NCBI RefSeq assembly: GCF_035917275.1
Contig: NZ_CP108508.1
Span: 558,001 to 622,000, forward strand
DNA length: 64,000 nucleotides
Direction: 5' to 3'
Source of the DNA: Streptomyces sp. NBC_01237
GTDB taxonomy: Bacteria; Actinomycetota; Actinomycetes; Streptomycetales; Streptomycetaceae
The notes below the pieces were generated by a model that had not been told where the DNA came from, ran no database searches, and saw only the letters and a list, made by a program, of their open reading frames with translations. The position numbers and the translations under genes were made by a program. Below are positions 16,221 to 25,885 of the stretch, piece by piece (position 1 is the first letter of the stretch; each line of letters starts with the position of its first letter).

Positions 16221-16787
16221 TCACACCGGCGGGTGGAGGTGGGTGCGCTGCCCGTCGTGATCGAGGATGCACAGGATCTCCGCCGGTCCACCGTGTGCCC
16301 TGATCACGTGGGGGATCATGGTGGAGAACTCCGCCGCCTGGCCTGCCTCGACCCGGATCGAGCGCTTACCGAGGATCAGCGTGATCGTTCCCGACAGGAC
16401 GGTGAACCAGTCCTTGCCGGGGTGGACTCCGAGTGGGCCGCGCCCCTCATCGGTGATCCGCATCTTCGCCACGGTGATACCGGCCGGCCCGGATCCGCGG
16501 TTCAGCAGCCATGTCGTCAATCCGCGCTGCTCGTCGCGTTGCGGCCTGATCACGACATCGTCGTCATCAACGGTTTCCACGAGCTGGTCGAGTGAGGTTC
16601 CCAGGGCGCGGGCCAGTGCCGTGAGCTGGTCGAGGCTGATGCGCCGGTGCCCGGTCTCGATGCGGCTCAGGGTGGACGGGCTCAGGAATGCACGCTCGGC
16701 AAGGTTGTCGAGCGACCAGCCGCGCGCCTGCCTCAGGCTCCTGATCCGCATGCGGACCGTACTGTCCAAGTCGCTTTCTTGCGTCAT
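16221..16787 (-). CDS. XRE-family regulator with C-terminal cupin domain
   Basis: A 188-residue regulator. Residues ~10-67 are an XRE helix-turn-helix (RIRSLRQARGWSLDNLAERA, LSPSTLSRIETGHRRISLDQ). Residues ~100-186 are a cupin barrel (VHPGKDWFTVLSGTITLILG, EFSTMIPHVIRAHGG, CILDHDGQ), the usual sensor of this class. It diverges from the methyltransferase at 16835 with only 47 bases between starts. A perfect inverted repeat overlaps its own start codon, so it probably regulates itself and the methyltransferase. Confidence 0.9.
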   Translation of the reverse strand: MTQESDLDSTVRMRIRSLRQARGWSLDNLAERAFLSPSTLSRIETGHRRISLDQLTALARALGTSLDQLVETVDDDDVVIRPQRDEQRGLTTWLLNRGSGPAGITVAKMRITDEGRGPLGVHPGKDWFTVLSGTITLILGKRSIRVEAGQAAEFSTMIPHVIRAHGGPAEILCILDHDGQRTHLHPPV

Positions 16788-16794
16788 GCGCAAG
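16778..16794. promoter_or_regulatory. Inverted repeat over the XRE start codon
   Basis: CTTGCG-TCATG-CGCAAG is a perfect 6-bp inverted repeat with a 5-bp spacer. A related half site (CACGCAAG) follows near 16810. It lies in the short divergent promoter between the XRE/cupin regulator and the methyltransferase, so it is a likely operator for the XRE protein. Confidence 0.6.
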
Positions 16795-16834
16795 ACTGTA
16801 TGTGATGCACGCAAGGCCGAGTTAGCTTCGGAGT

Positions 16835-17686
16835 ATGAACACCACCGAGACGAGCACGGTTCACGCGGACCGGAACCACGCCGGGGCCGACGCCGCCACC
16901 ATCGCCATGGTCGACATGCTGGAGCTGGACGCCGAGGTTCTGGGCACCTGCGTCTCGGAGCTGACGGCCTGGCTGGATGAACTGACCGACCGGGAACCCC
17001 GCCGCATAGTCGATCTGGGAAGCGGGACCGGCACCGGTGCCATCGCCCTGGCGCATCGGTTCGCGCGGGCCGGGGTGACGGCCGTGGACCTCTCCCCGCA
17101 GATGCTCCACCGGCTGGCCGAGAAGGCGTACGCACTCGGTCTCTCCGACCGGGTCATCGGTGTCCGAGCGGATCTGAACGACGGCTGGCCGGCCCTCGGC
17201 ACCATCGACCTGGTCTGGGCTGCCGCCTCCCTGCATCACATGGCCGAACCCGACCGTGTGCTGGCCGGAGCGTTCGACGCCCTGCGGCCGGGCGGTCTTC
17301 TGGCCCTCACCGAGATGGACTTCTTTCCCCGCTTCCTGCCCGACGACATCGGCGTGGGCCGCCCCGGCCTGGAGGCCCGCATCCATGCCGCTCTGTCCCC
17401 GGCCCCGGCCGTCGACTGGACCGATCAGCTGGCTCGCACGGGCTTCGTGCTGGAGGCCAGGCGTCCTTTCTCCGTCGACCTGGCCGCCCCACTGCCGCCC
17501 GCCGCCGCCCGCTACGCCGAGGTGTGTCTGCGGAAGCTGCGCTCCCACCTCGACGAACAGCTGCCCGTCGAGGACCTGGCCACGCTCGACGCCCTCCTCG
17601 ACAGCGAAGGCCCCCACAGCGTCCTGCGGCGCGACGACCTCACCGTCCGGACCACCCGGACCACATGGGCTGCCCGTCGCCCCTGA
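16835..17686 (+). CDS. Class I SAM-dependent methyltransferase
   Basis: A 283-residue class I methyltransferase. The SAM motif I is RIVDLGSGTGTGAIALA (D60 to G68). Motif II/acidic turn is VTAVDLSP, motif post-II is the VRADLNDGWP region, and WAAASLHHMAEPDRVLAGAF and LRPGGLLALTEMD are the usual motifs IV and VI. It resembles UbiE/small-molecule methyltransferases; the substrate is unknown. Divergence from the XRE/cupin regulator suggests a regulator-target pair. Confidence 0.88.
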   Translation: MNTTETSTVHADRNHAGADAATIAMVDMLELDAEVLGTCVSELTAWLDELTDREPRRIVDLGSGTGTGAIALAHRFARAGVTAVDLSPQMLHRLAEKAYALGLSDRVIGVRADLNDGWPALGTIDLVWAAASLHHMAEPDRVLAGAFDALRPGGLLALTEMDFFPRFLPDDIGVGRPGLEARIHAALSPAPAVDWTDQLARTGFVLEARRPFSVDLAAPLPPAAARYAEVCLRKLRSHLDEQLPVEDLATLDALLDSEGPHSVLRRDDLTVRTTRTTWAARRP

Positions 17687-17699
17687 CCCGCAGTCGTGC

Positions 17700-18243
17700 A
17701 GCAGCACCACACGGTCGCCACGCCCGCGTTCCTGAGGATGTCGCGGGCCGGCAGCGCGGTGCTCCGGGCGGCGGTCAGGCCGGAGGCCGCCAGATGGGCG
17801 TCCACGATGCGGAGGCCGCCCGCGTAGACCGGCGAAGTCGGGCAGCCCTACGGGCTGCTGCCCCAGGTGCCGTGCGGTGGCGGGGCCGTACACATACGCG
17901 GGCAGTTTCTGCATCCCGGCCGCATCGATCCCGGCCACGAGCTTCCTGTGGACGTCGTCCAGTTCCGCACCGGACGGCGCGCCGTCGCCCAGGGCCCCAT
18001 GGCCCGCTCGCCCGCCAGTTCCCGGACGAACGCCTCGGCCAGTCCTTCGGCCATGACCTGCTCGCCGACCGTGACCGTCAGCGGGTTCCAGACGGCGTTG
18101 GTGTGACGCACGTTGTGGTGGAGCTCGTGTGCGGCGGCATAGAGCGGACTGAGCAGTTCCCGCAGGGCGTCGGGCCGCTCCTCCCAGGGGCGTCGCAGCA
18201 GATCGAGCATGGCGGACGCCGTGTCATGAACAACAATCTTCAT
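17700..18243 (-). pseudogene. Frameshifted DUF2268 putative zinc protease
   Basis: The minus strand encodes a DUF2268-type protein in three frames. The first starts at ATG 18243 ([20 protein letters not shown]) and holds the HExxH zinc motif in AAHELHHNVRHTNAVW and VGEQVMAEGLAEAFVRELAG. The second continues as GAELDDVHRKLVAGIDAAGM and KLPAYVYG. The third has YAGGLRIVDAHLAASGLTAA and PARDILRNAGV. Two frame changes (near 17985 and 17835) break it. The active-site region is intact, so assembly error should be excluded before calling it dead. Confidence 0.78.
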
Positions 18244-18290
18244 GGCCTGGGGCCGTAGGGCCTCCTGTTGCAGGAGGGTCAAGCCGTCCC

Positions 18291-18818
18291 TCAGTCACCC
18301 GTTGCTCCGTCGGTCCGCTCCCGCAGGAAGTCGGCGTGGCCGTTGTGGCGGGCGTACTCCTGGATCATCAATACGTAGACCCAGCGCAGGCTGAGGGAGA
18401 CTCCGCGCGAGGACACGAAGGTCTCGTCGAGGTCGTGCCCGGCCACCGCCGCTTCGCAGGCCTCGGCCTCGGTCCGCAGTCGCCCGAAGTCCCTCTGCGC
18501 ATCGGCCGCGTGAACTCCGTCGAGTCCCTCGTCGCCGTCCGACGGGCCGGCATAGACATCGCCGATGACCTCACCTGCGAAGCTTCGCCTGAACCACCAT
18601 CGCTCCATCTCCGCCATGTGCCGGACCAGGCCCAGGAGGGTGAGGTTCGACGGCTCCACGGTCGTCCGCGCCAACTGGGCCGGCCGCAGCCCTGCGCACT
18701 TGGCCAGCAACGTTTCCCGGTGCCAGCCCAGCCAGCCCTCCAGCATCCGACGCTCGGTCACGGTACCCAGGTCGCCCAGCCGATTGCCGCGCTCGACCGG
18801 TGGCGCTGTCCATGTCAT
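18291..18818 (-). CDS. DinB/DUF664-family protein
   Basis: A 175-residue protein of the DinB-like four-helix DUF664 family. Signature stretches are [40 protein letters not shown], and the C-terminal [20 protein letters not shown], which holds the family's His metal ligands (the HM of RHMAE and the ARHNGHAD motif). Many relatives are thought to be thiol- or metal-dependent enzymes; the substrate here is unknown. ATG 18818 gives the family's usual MTWT start. Confidence 0.87.
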   Translation of the reverse strand: MTWTAPPVERGNRLGDLGTVTERRMLEGWLGWHRETLLAKCAGLRPAQLARTTVEPSNLTLLGLVRHMAEMERWWFRRSFAGEVIGDVYAGPSDGDEGLDGVHAADAQRDFGRLRTEAEACEAAVAGHDLDETFVSSRGVSLSLRWVYVLMIQEYARHNGHADFLRERTDGATGD

Positions 18819-19149
18819 GCATCCACCCTGCATCGCCGTCCAGGAGGGTTCAAGCAGACAGGACTGCAGCGTGGCCGGGCGGGATCCGGCGTTCTTCGAT
18901 CGCTGCACGGTCGGGACAGTCGGCGCGGTCATGGTGGCGGACGCGGGCGTGGGCTGCGAGGGCTGCGACGGTACGGAGGCGCAGCCGGAGGGGCCGTTGT
19001 CGGCTGCCGGTCCCAGGGCCGGGTGTGGCCCACCACCGGGCGGAAGGCGGCCACCGAACCGGAGTTCGCCGCCCTTAGGATGCAGGGGGCCTGCGAGTGG
19101 ATGATCTCTCAGTGCCGCGGTGGCCATGGCCGGAGCAGGAGTGTGTGCG
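18819..19149. other. Divergent intergenic region
   Basis: About 330 bases between the DUF664 gene and the lipoprotein peptidase. No protein-like frame was found. It presumably holds both promoters. An upstream in-frame ATG (19120) might extend the next gene into this region by ten residues. Confidence 0.4.
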
Positions 19150-20166
19150 GTGAGGACGTCGACGAGGCCCCGGAGGCCCGGGTTCGCGGAGGCGGCCGTG
19201 GTGTCGGTTCTGCTGGCGACGGCGGGGTGCGCCGGAGGGACCGGAACCGACCCTGGCGGCGGGATGGCACCGAAGGCCAGGACCTACCTCACCTCCGCCC
19301 TGGACGTGATGGAGAAACGCTCCCTGGTCACCGCGGACGTGGACTGGCCCAAGGTACGCCGGGACGCCTTCACGCGTGCGGAGAGTGCGCGGACGCCTGC
19401 GGAGACGTACGCGTCGATCCGGCGGGCCCTGCGGGACCTGGGCGACCGGCACAGCACCTTCTTCGACCCGGAAGAAGCCTCCCAGGCCCTCAATGCCCCG
19501 GCCGACGACCTGATGCTCCCCGAAGGGCGCCGACTGCCCGGCGGGATCGGCTATCTGATGCTGCCCCCGGTCCCTTCCGACCGCGCGGCCGCGCCGTACG
19601 TCCGCTCGGCACGCTCCACCGTGAGCGGAATCGACACCCGGGGCACCTGCGGCTGGGTCGTCGATCTGCGGCACAACAGCGGCGGGGACATGTGGGGGCC
19701 GCTCGCCTCCGTGGGGCCGATACTCGGAAACGGCACCGTCGGCGCGGCCGTCCACGCGGACGGCAGGAAGTCCCCGTGGACGATCGTCAACGGCACCCCC
19801 CGTCAGCACACGGACGACTGGGGCCCGGCCGAATCTCTCGCCCGGCCGGCGCCGCCGGTGGCCGTCCTGACGAGCCGCAGGACCGCGAGCGCCGCCGAGG
19901 CCGTGACCATCGCGTTCCGGGGCCGCCCCGACACCCGTACATTCGGACAGGCGACGGCCGGTGTCCCCACCGCGAACGCGCCGTACCGCCTGTCCGACGG
20001 CGCGCTGGTCATCCTGACCGTGGCACGCGAAGCCGACCGGACCGGCCACCTGTACAACGGCCCCATCACACCCGACGTGGAAGTCCCGGAAACACGCGGA
20101 GACGACCAGGCCCTCGAAGCCGCCACGGACTGGCTGAAGACCCGGAAGGCATGCCGGACCCCCTGA
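19150..20166 (+). CDS. S41-family (C-terminal processing protease-like) lipoprotein
   Basis: A 338-residue S41 peptidase. A lipoprotein signal ends in VLLATAGC, so the protein should be membrane-anchored outside the cell. The N-terminal helical domain ([32 protein letters not shown]) and the tail-protease core follow: [43 protein letters not shown] (catalytic Ser in TASAAE), [20 protein letters not shown] and PDVEVPE. No PDZ domain is evident between the helical part and the core, unlike CtpA. GTG 19150 is chosen because it gives a compact signal peptide and has GGAG upstream; ATG 19120 is the alternative. Confidence 0.85.
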   Translation: MRTSTRPRRPGFAEAAVVSVLLATAGCAGGTGTDPGGGMAPKARTYLTSALDVMEKRSLVTADVDWPKVRRDAFTRAESARTPAETYASIRRALRDLGDRHSTFFDPEEASQALNAPADDLMLPEGRRLPGGIGYLMLPPVPSDRAAAPYVRSARSTVSGIDTRGTCGWVVDLRHNSGGDMWGPLASVGPILGNGTVGAAVHADGRKSPWTIVNGTPRQHTDDWGPAESLARPAPPVAVLTSRRTASAAEAVTIAFRGRPDTRTFGQATAGVPTANAPYRLSDGALVILTVAREADRTGHLYNGPITPDVEVPETRGDDQALEAATDWLKTRKACRTP

Positions 20167-20333
20167 CCACGCAACCCACAAGGCCATGGCCCGAAAAGCC
20201 CCGGCCGACGCCGACGGTCAGCGCTCGTTCCGCGAGGACGACGGCGGGCCGGGACGAACGCGGTCGGCGGCCACTGCCCGTCGTTTGCGCACCATCGCCG
20301 GGCGAGGCTCCACCCACACGAAGGGCCACACTC

Positions 20334-20975
20334 ATGCGCACTCTCTACGTCGTCACCCATCCGGAAGCGACGCACCACGTCGAGAACGTCGTCGGCGGAT
20401 GGCACGACTCGCGGCTGACACCCACCGGTGTCCGCGCGGCGGCCTCCGTCGCCCAGGCACTGCGGGCCGCCGTCCCGGACGACGCCGAGGTCGAACTGTT
20501 CTCCTCGGATCTGCAGCGCACCCGGCAGACGGCCGAGGCGGTGGCCGAGCTGTTCGGCCTGCAACCGGTCCTGGACGCGCGGCTGCGGGAGAAGTCCTAC
20601 GGAGAAGCGGAGGGCAAGCCGCAGGAGTGGCTGGACCGGCGGTTCGTCCCGCCGCCGGCCGTCGGGGAGCGGATGGATCACGACGAGGGCGTGGCGGGCT
20701 CCGAGACCAAGGCGGTGTGGGCCCAGCGGATCTACGCGGCCATGGACGAGATCCTGCGGAGCCCGTGCGAGCACCAGATCATCGTGACGCACGGCGGTTC
20801 CCTGACATGCGTCGTGGCGTCCTGGATCAGGATGCCACTTGAGTCGGCCGGATACGCCAGTTTCAAGGCGCCGTCCGGAAGCATCACCACGCTGCACGAA
20901 GACGACTTCTTCCACAATCGGCATGTCGTCTGCCTCGGTGACACCCGCCATCTCGACCCCGCCGAAGCCGGCTGA
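20334..20975 (+). CDS. Histidine phosphatase (phosphoglycerate-mutase-like) protein
   Basis: A 213-residue histidine phosphatase. The phosphoacceptor region reads [19 protein letters not shown], so the classical RHG motif is THP: the histidine remains but the Arg that binds phosphate is Thr. The rest is typical: [36 protein letters not shown] and [16 protein letters not shown] (second His). It may still bind phosphate through the other Arg residues, or act on an unusual substrate. No coupled neighbours. Confidence 0.85.
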   Translation: MRTLYVVTHPEATHHVENVVGGWHDSRLTPTGVRAAASVAQALRAAVPDDAEVELFSSDLQRTRQTAEAVAELFGLQPVLDARLREKSYGEAEGKPQEWLDRRFVPPPAVGERMDHDEGVAGSETKAVWAQRIYAAMDEILRSPCEHQIIVTHGGSLTCVVASWIRMPLESAGYASFKAPSGSITTLHEDDFFHNRHVVCLGDTRHLDPAEAG

Positions 20976-21134
20976 CCTCAACCCGGCCCGCCTGAGACGC
21001 CGCAGGTTCCCCACCTGCGGACCGCCCCGAGCAGGGCGGCTCAGCCAGTCCGGTCATCCGCCCAGCGGTGCGGGCGGAAGGTCCCGGCCGCCCGCGCCGC
21101 TGTCGCTCTCGCTCTCGCTCTCCAGAGGTTGTCC

Positions 21135-21362
21135 TGGAGGAAGGGGGCAATCCTCTCTCGAATGCCTGGTCGACGTACTTCGGCTGGTCGTACAGGCTGT
21201 AGTGGGTCGACCCCGGGACGACGAACAGTTCCTTCTTCTCGGATGCCGCGCGGTTGAAGATCTCATACGCGCCGCGGTGCGAGCCGAAGGCCCCATGGGT
21301 GTCGCAGCCGACCATCAGGAGAGGCTGCGTCAGCAGAACCTCCGCCAGGTGGAAGGCATCGA
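21135..21362 (-). pseudogene. C-terminal fragment of an alpha/beta hydrolase
   Basis: The minus strand encodes about 75 residues that match the C-terminal end of a dienelactone-hydrolase-like alpha/beta hydrolase: FHLAEVLLTQPLLMVGCDTH, GAYEIFNRAASEKKELFVVP, GSTHYSLYDQPKYVDQAFE, including the catalytic His region (GSTHY). The N-terminal two thirds, with the nucleophile, are absent, and upstream sequence is non-coding. It is a truncated remnant. Confidence 0.7.
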
Positions 21363-21535
21363 TGCCCTGCGCATCCTCGCCTCCTGGACAACGGACACCC
21401 CGGGGGGGGCCGTCTCCCGGACAACCGACTGACAACCGGCGCGCGAGGCGGTCGTCGTCCGAGCACCATCCGGCGGACCGCGGAGACACCCTCTCCTGCC
21501 GGCAGCCCCCGCCCGACGGCCGCTCCCAACACACC

Positions 21536-21555
21536 CTGAACCGCGTTCGGTTCAG
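21536..21555. promoter_or_regulatory. Inverted repeat upstream of the secreted peptidase
   Basis: CTGAACCG and CGGTTCAG form a perfect 8-bp inverted repeat around a 4-bp spacer (CGTT), about 95 bases before the peptidase start. The size and symmetry fit a TetR-type operator. No cognate regulator is adjacent. Confidence 0.5.
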
Positions 21556-21648
21556 GAGGTCCCGCCGGTCCGGTGAGGGGCCGCCCTGTTACGTCCTCAC
21601 CATGTGCCCATCGAGGCGCCGTCATGCGGGGCCGGAACAGTGGCGCGC

Positions 21649-23151
21649 ATGAACACGAGCATGCGTGTGAACACCAACCCGAACCCCCACCTGAGAAGGG
21701 GGATACTCTCCGCGCTCCTGGCCCTGTCCGCCTCGGCCGCCCTGGCCGTTCCCGGAACGGCCGCCGCCCAGGAGCCCGCCGGCACCACGGCCCCTGCCGC
21801 GCCGATCAGTTGGGGCCCCTGCCCCAAGGCCGATCCGCCCTACCCCGATCCCAGCCCGAAGGCACAGTGCGCGACGGTCGAGGTTCCGCTCGACTGGTCG
21901 AAGCCGACGGGCCCGAAGACCGGCATCTTCGTCGCCCGCCACCGGGCAACCGACCCCGCGCGGCGTATCGGTGTCCTGATGTCGAACCCGGGCGGTCCCG
22001 GGGCGCCCGGGGCCGATGACGCGCTGTACGCGGACGACCCCGTCGGGGGCTACTCCCCGGCCATGCTCCAGCGCTTCGACATGATCGGCTTCGACCCCCG
22101 CGGTGTCGGCCGCAGCCAGGGTGCCCGTTGCGACGAGACGATCAACGACCCGGCCCCGGCCCGCCCCCGCGACGCGGCCGGGTTCGAGCGGATGCGCACC
22201 CTGAACGGCCGGCTGGCGGACAGCTGCCTCAAGCGGACGGGCCCGCTCGCCGCCCATATGGACGGCGAGAGCGTGGCCCGCGACATGGACGCGATCCGCG
22301 CCGCCCTCGGCGAACGCCGGATCAGCTTCCTCGGCCACTCCTACGGCACGTTCCTCGGCGAGCGTTACGCCCGCCTGTTTCCGGGGAACCTGCGCGCGCT
22401 GGCCCTCGACAGCGCGATGGACCCCGACCGGCCGGACGCCGAGCGCTACCTCACCGACGGCAGCGTCACTCTCAACAGCACCTTGGAGAAGCTCGCCGCC
22501 TGGTGCGCCAAGGACGCGGCCTGTGCGCTGAAGGACCAGGACCTGACGGCCGTCACGGATCGGCTGTTCGCCCGCGCCGACGCGGGCACGCTCGTCGAGC
22601 CGGGCTCCAAGGGGCCGACGCGGACGAAGGTCGACGCCGATCGGCTGTCCGACTTCCTCACCGGCGAACTCCGGGTGTGGAGCCCGGAGGGGACGGCACG
22701 GCAGCTGGCCGCCCTGCACACCGGAAAGGGCGAGGTCCGCTGGACCACAAGCAGCACCGACCCCACCGCACAGTTGGTGCTGTGCCGGGACTACGACTTC
22801 CGGATCCGCGACTACGCCCAGTACCGGGCCATCCGCCAGCGGGTCGCGGAGGCCGCCCCGCACGTCCGCTCCAACACCCAGGCCCTGGACCTGGTCCTCG
22901 GATGCCAGGGCTGGACCATGCCGCCGAAGCCCCGTCCCGCCCGGGCGGAGGGCGACCTCCCGCCCGTACTCGTGGTCAACGCCACCCATGACCTGGCGAC
23001 TCCGCTGACAGGCGCGCGCCGCATGAGAGACGCCTTCCCGAAGGCGTCCCTGTTCACCATGGACCTGGTGGGCCACTGGCTCTACCGCAGGGGCGCCCCG
23101 GAGGAGGCGATGCGGGTGATCGACACCTACCTGACCGGCCTCAAGGGCTGA
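21649..23151 (+). CDS. Secreted alpha/beta hydrolase, tripeptidyl aminopeptidase type
   Basis: A 500-residue secreted S33-like peptidase. A signal peptide (LSALLALSASAALAVPGTAA) ends near AAAQE. The hydrolase core has LMSNPGGPGAPGA (oxyanion loop), FDMIGFDPRGVGRS, the nucleophile elbow FLGHSYGTFLG, catalytic Asp in VNATHDLATP and His in DLVGHWLYRR. The C-terminal TAP-like domain with paired cysteines is typical of Streptomyces tripeptidyl/prolyl aminopeptidases such as SlpD/E. ATG 21649 is preferred; GTG 21640 and ATG 21661 are alternatives. A terminator-like hairpin lies at 23222-23254. Confidence 0.9.
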   Translation: MNTSMRVNTNPNPHLRRGILSALLALSASAALAVPGTAAAQEPAGTTAPAAPISWGPCPKADPPYPDPSPKAQCATVEVPLDWSKPTGPKTGIFVARHRATDPARRIGVLMSNPGGPGAPGADDALYADDPVGGYSPAMLQRFDMIGFDPRGVGRSQGARCDETINDPAPARPRDAAGFERMRTLNGRLADSCLKRTGPLAAHMDGESVARDMDAIRAALGERRISFLGHSYGTFLGERYARLFPGNLRALALDSAMDPDRPDAERYLTDGSVTLNSTLEKLAAWCAKDAACALKDQDLTAVTDRLFARADAGTLVEPGSKGPTRTKVDADRLSDFLTGELRVWSPEGTARQLAALHTGKGEVRWTTSSTDPTAQLVLCRDYDFRIRDYAQYRAIRQRVAEAAPHVRSNTQALDLVLGCQGWTMPPKPRPARAEGDLPPVLVVNATHDLATPLTGARRMRDAFPKASLFTMDLVGHWLYRRGAPEEAMRVIDTYLTGLKG

Positions 23152-23221
23152 GCCGGGATAGGCCGGGAGCGGAGGGCGCCGGGACATGCCGGGGCTGTTT
23201 CTTCGTGTATCAGGCGATGGG

Positions 23222-23254
23222 AGGGCTCCGCCTCGGAGAGCGGGTCGGAGCCCT
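23222..23254. terminator. Hairpin downstream of the peptidase
   Basis: AGGGCTCCG (23222-23230) pairs perfectly with CGGAGCCCT (23246-23254) around a 15-base loop, 70 bases after the peptidase stop. It probably separates this gene from the terpene operon. Confidence 0.6.
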
Positions 23255-23656
23255 GCGTCGGCCGCTGGGTCAGGTCCGGCGACCGGCGACACCCACAGCC
23301 CATTTCTCACACAGTCATGTTCGCTTGAACAATATGATGTGAACTCTCGATGGAGCCCGCCCCGGGATACGGCCAAACGGAGCAGCGGACGGGTCCGTCG
23401 CAGGAATGAACCGGAGAACGATGCTTCCGGCACGGTGTCCTGATGGCCGTAGGCCGGGCCGGCGCCGAAAACGGCTCGGCCGTACGGACGGAAGACCCGC
23501 ACACTCCGGCCGGGCGTGACTCGATCAGGTGATCTTGCGGCGCCGTGCCGGGTCGCGGCTTGCGGAGCCGTGTCCCCGCCACCCGGTGCCCGGTTGTGCG
23601 GGGCGGCCGTGTCTCCGCGCGGCCGCCCGTGCCCGTCCGCCCCGCAAGGAGACAAC
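23255..23656. other. Promoter region of the terpene synthase-P450 operon
   Basis: These 400 bases contain no supported gene. An AT-richer island at 23290-23345 carries a TGTTC-gctt-GAACA inverted repeat at 23318-23331 and another GAAC just downstream at about 23341. It is the most likely promoter/operator area for the terpene operon. Confidence 0.45.
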
Positions 23657-25885
23657 GTGGTGCCCGCCTCTTCTCCGAGCCTCATCGGCTCCGAGCCGTT
23701 CGCCATCCCCCGAGTTCGCCTGCCCTTCGGCACGCCAGGTGAGCGGCCCGACAGTGAGGTGCTGCGGGCGCACGCCATCCGGTGGGGTGAGGAGTTCGGG
23801 CTGATCGGCCCACGGGGCGGAGCACGGCTGGCCGAGACGTCGCTGCTGGGGCTGGGGGTGGCGCTGACCGGGACGGCGCCCCGGTCCGGGGCCACCGTGC
23901 TGATGGACTGGTTCCTGTGGGCGGTGGTCCTCGACGACCGCGTCGATGACGGCCCGTGGGCCGAGGACGGGGCCCTCGACCGGTTCTCCGCCGCGGTGGA
24001 CGCGATCACCCGCGGGCAGGAGGACCAGGCCGGCGTTCACGACCCGATGCTGACCGTACTCATCGACGACCTGTGGCCACGCACGGGCCGCCTGGCCGAC
24101 GCGGCGTGGCTGGAGCGGCTTCGCGGGCATCTCCTGCACCATCTCGACGCCCAGCGTGATCTGGTGCGGATGCGGGAGACGGCGGCCGACATCGGATCCG
24201 AGGAGTACGTACGCATCCGCCGGCACACCTTCGGTGCGCCGCTGTTCTTCGACCTGATCGAAGCCGCCGACGGCGTGGTGCTGCCGGCCGACCCGTGCGG
24301 GCAGGGCTGCTGGCCAGTACTGCGGGACCGGGCGGCCGACGTCGTGTCGTGGACGAACGACATCCACTCCGTCGCGAAGGACGTCGTCCTCGGTGAACGG
24401 TTCAACCTGGTGACGGTCCTCGCGCAGGAACGGCGCCTGGCTCCGCAGGCGGCCGTGGACGCCGCGCACGAGATGCTGGCGACGGCGGTGGGCGACTTCA
24501 CCGCCGTGAAGCGGCGCCACCTCGGGCACGCGGAACTTCCGGAAGCCGACCGTCCGGACGTGGCACGGGCGGCCGGCCGGTTGGAGCAGGTGATGACGGC
24601 CTGCGTGGACTGGCACCGCACCACATCCCGCTACCACCTCCGGTCCGGCACCCCCGCGCAGGACGACCACAGGTCCGTACGCACGGGGGAGGCGACGCCG
24701 ACGCTGAAGTCCCGGCAGTTCGAGACCGACCCGTATCCGCTGTACGAACGGCTGCGCACCACGTTCCCCCTCGCCTACGACGAGCCGACCGACACCTGGC
24801 TGCTGAGCCGCCACGCCGACGTCCGCACCGCTTTGACGGACCAGCGGTTCACCAACGCCAACTACACCTGGCAGATCACCCCGCTCCTGGGCCACAGCAT
24901 CGTGTCCATGGACGGCCGCGAGCACACCGCCCACCGAGCCCTGCTCACCCCGGAGTTCCGCAGCCGGGCCCTGGCCGTCATGCACGAGTCCATCACCGAG
25001 GTCGCCACCTCGCTGGTCGAGCGGCTCCGCGGCCGTGACACCGCCGACCTCATCACCGAATTCACCACTCCCCTGCCCGTCCAGGTGATCGCCCGTCTCC
25101 TCGGCCTGCCCACCGACACCCCCGAGCAGGTCGCCCGGCTGCGGAACTGGACCAAGGTCGGTTTCTCCTATCTCGGCAACTACCGCCAGGACCCCGGCCT
25201 CCTCACCTACGGGCTGGCCAGCCGTGACGATTTCTACGCCTACCTCCAGCCCTACCTGGACGCCCGCCGCACGCAGCCGGGCAACGACCTCATCTCGGTG
25301 ATGTTCGACTCCGTCGTGGACGGGCAGCCGTTGTCCGAGGAGTACATCCGCGGCTGCTGCGCCATCCTGCTGACCGCGGGCAGCGAAACCAGCAACGCGG
25401 GGCTGGCCAACCTCATCGTCAACGTCCTCGACGAGCCCGGCGTCCGGGACGCCGTCCGCCGCGACCCCGCTCTCGTCGACCACGCGCTCACCGAGACGCT
25501 GCGCCGGGACGCGCCCATGCAACTGGTGCTGCGCCAGACGTCCGAGGCGGTGGAACTGCCGTCCGGGACCGTTCCGGCCGGAGCGACGGTCGCCTGTCTG
25601 ATCGGGGCTGCCAACCGCGACCCGGAACGCTTCCGGCTGCCCGACGCGTTCGACCTCCACCGCGCCGACAGCGTCGACCGCGAGTACAGCGCGGCCTCCT
25701 CCCACGTCGCGTTCGGCGCCGGCCGCCACTTCTGCCTCGGCTCCCATCTGGTCCGTGCCGAACTGACCGCCGGCCTGCGCATCCTGCTCGACGCCTTCCC
25801 CGATCTGCGGTGGGCGCCCGGATTCACCCCCCGGCCGACCGGCTTCGTCAAGCGCTGCCCCCCACGCCTGGATGTGGCCCTGTGA
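23657..25885 (+). CDS. Terpene synthase - cytochrome P450 fusion protein
   Basis: One uninterrupted 742-residue frame encodes two enzymes. Residues 1-~345 are a class I terpene synthase: aspartate-rich DDRVDD at 93-98, an Arg effector-type residue in RRHTFG (~R189), the NSE triad NDIHSVAKD at 234-242, and the RY pair at 325-326. Residues ~352-742 are a full-length bacterial P450: I-helix AGSETS 574-579, ExxR at E613-R616, and the haem loop FGAGRHFCLG with Cys693. The linker (331-351) is short. GTG 23657 has AAGGAG five bases upstream (a second GTG follows). The natural inference is cyclisation of a prenyl diphosphate followed by hydroxylation by the same polypeptide. The stop overlaps the next GTG. 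Confidence 0.95.
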   Translation: MVPASSPSLIGSEPFAIPRVRLPFGTPGERPDSEVLRAHAIRWGEEFGLIGPRGGARLAETSLLGLGVALTGTAPRSGATVLMDWFLWAVVLDDRVDDGPWAEDGALDRFSAAVDAITRGQEDQAGVHDPMLTVLIDDLWPRTGRLADAAWLERLRGHLLHHLDAQRDLVRMRETAADIGSEEYVRIRRHTFGAPLFFDLIEAADGVVLPADPCGQGCWPVLRDRAADVVSWTNDIHSVAKDVVLGERFNLVTVLAQERRLAPQAAVDAAHEMLATAVGDFTAVKRRHLGHAELPEADRPDVARAAGRLEQVMTACVDWHRTTSRYHLRSGTPAQDDHRSVRTGEATPTLKSRQFETDPYPLYERLRTTFPLAYDEPTDTWLLSRHADVRTALTDQRFTNANYTWQITPLLGHSIVSMDGREHTAHRALLTPEFRSRALAVMHESITEVATSLVERLRGRDTADLITEFTTPLPVQVIARLLGLPTDTPEQVARLRNWTKVGFSYLGNYRQDPGLLTYGLASRDDFYAYLQPYLDARRTQPGNDLISVMFDSVVDGQPLSEEYIRGCCAILLTAGSETSNAGLANLIVNVLDEPGVRDAVRRDPALVDHALTETLRRDAPMQLVLRQTSEAVELPSGTVPAGATVACLIGAANRDPERFRLPDAFDLHRADSVDREYSAASSHVAFGAGRHFCLGSHLVRAELTAGLRILLDAFPDLRWAPGFTPRPTGFVKRCPPRLDVAL

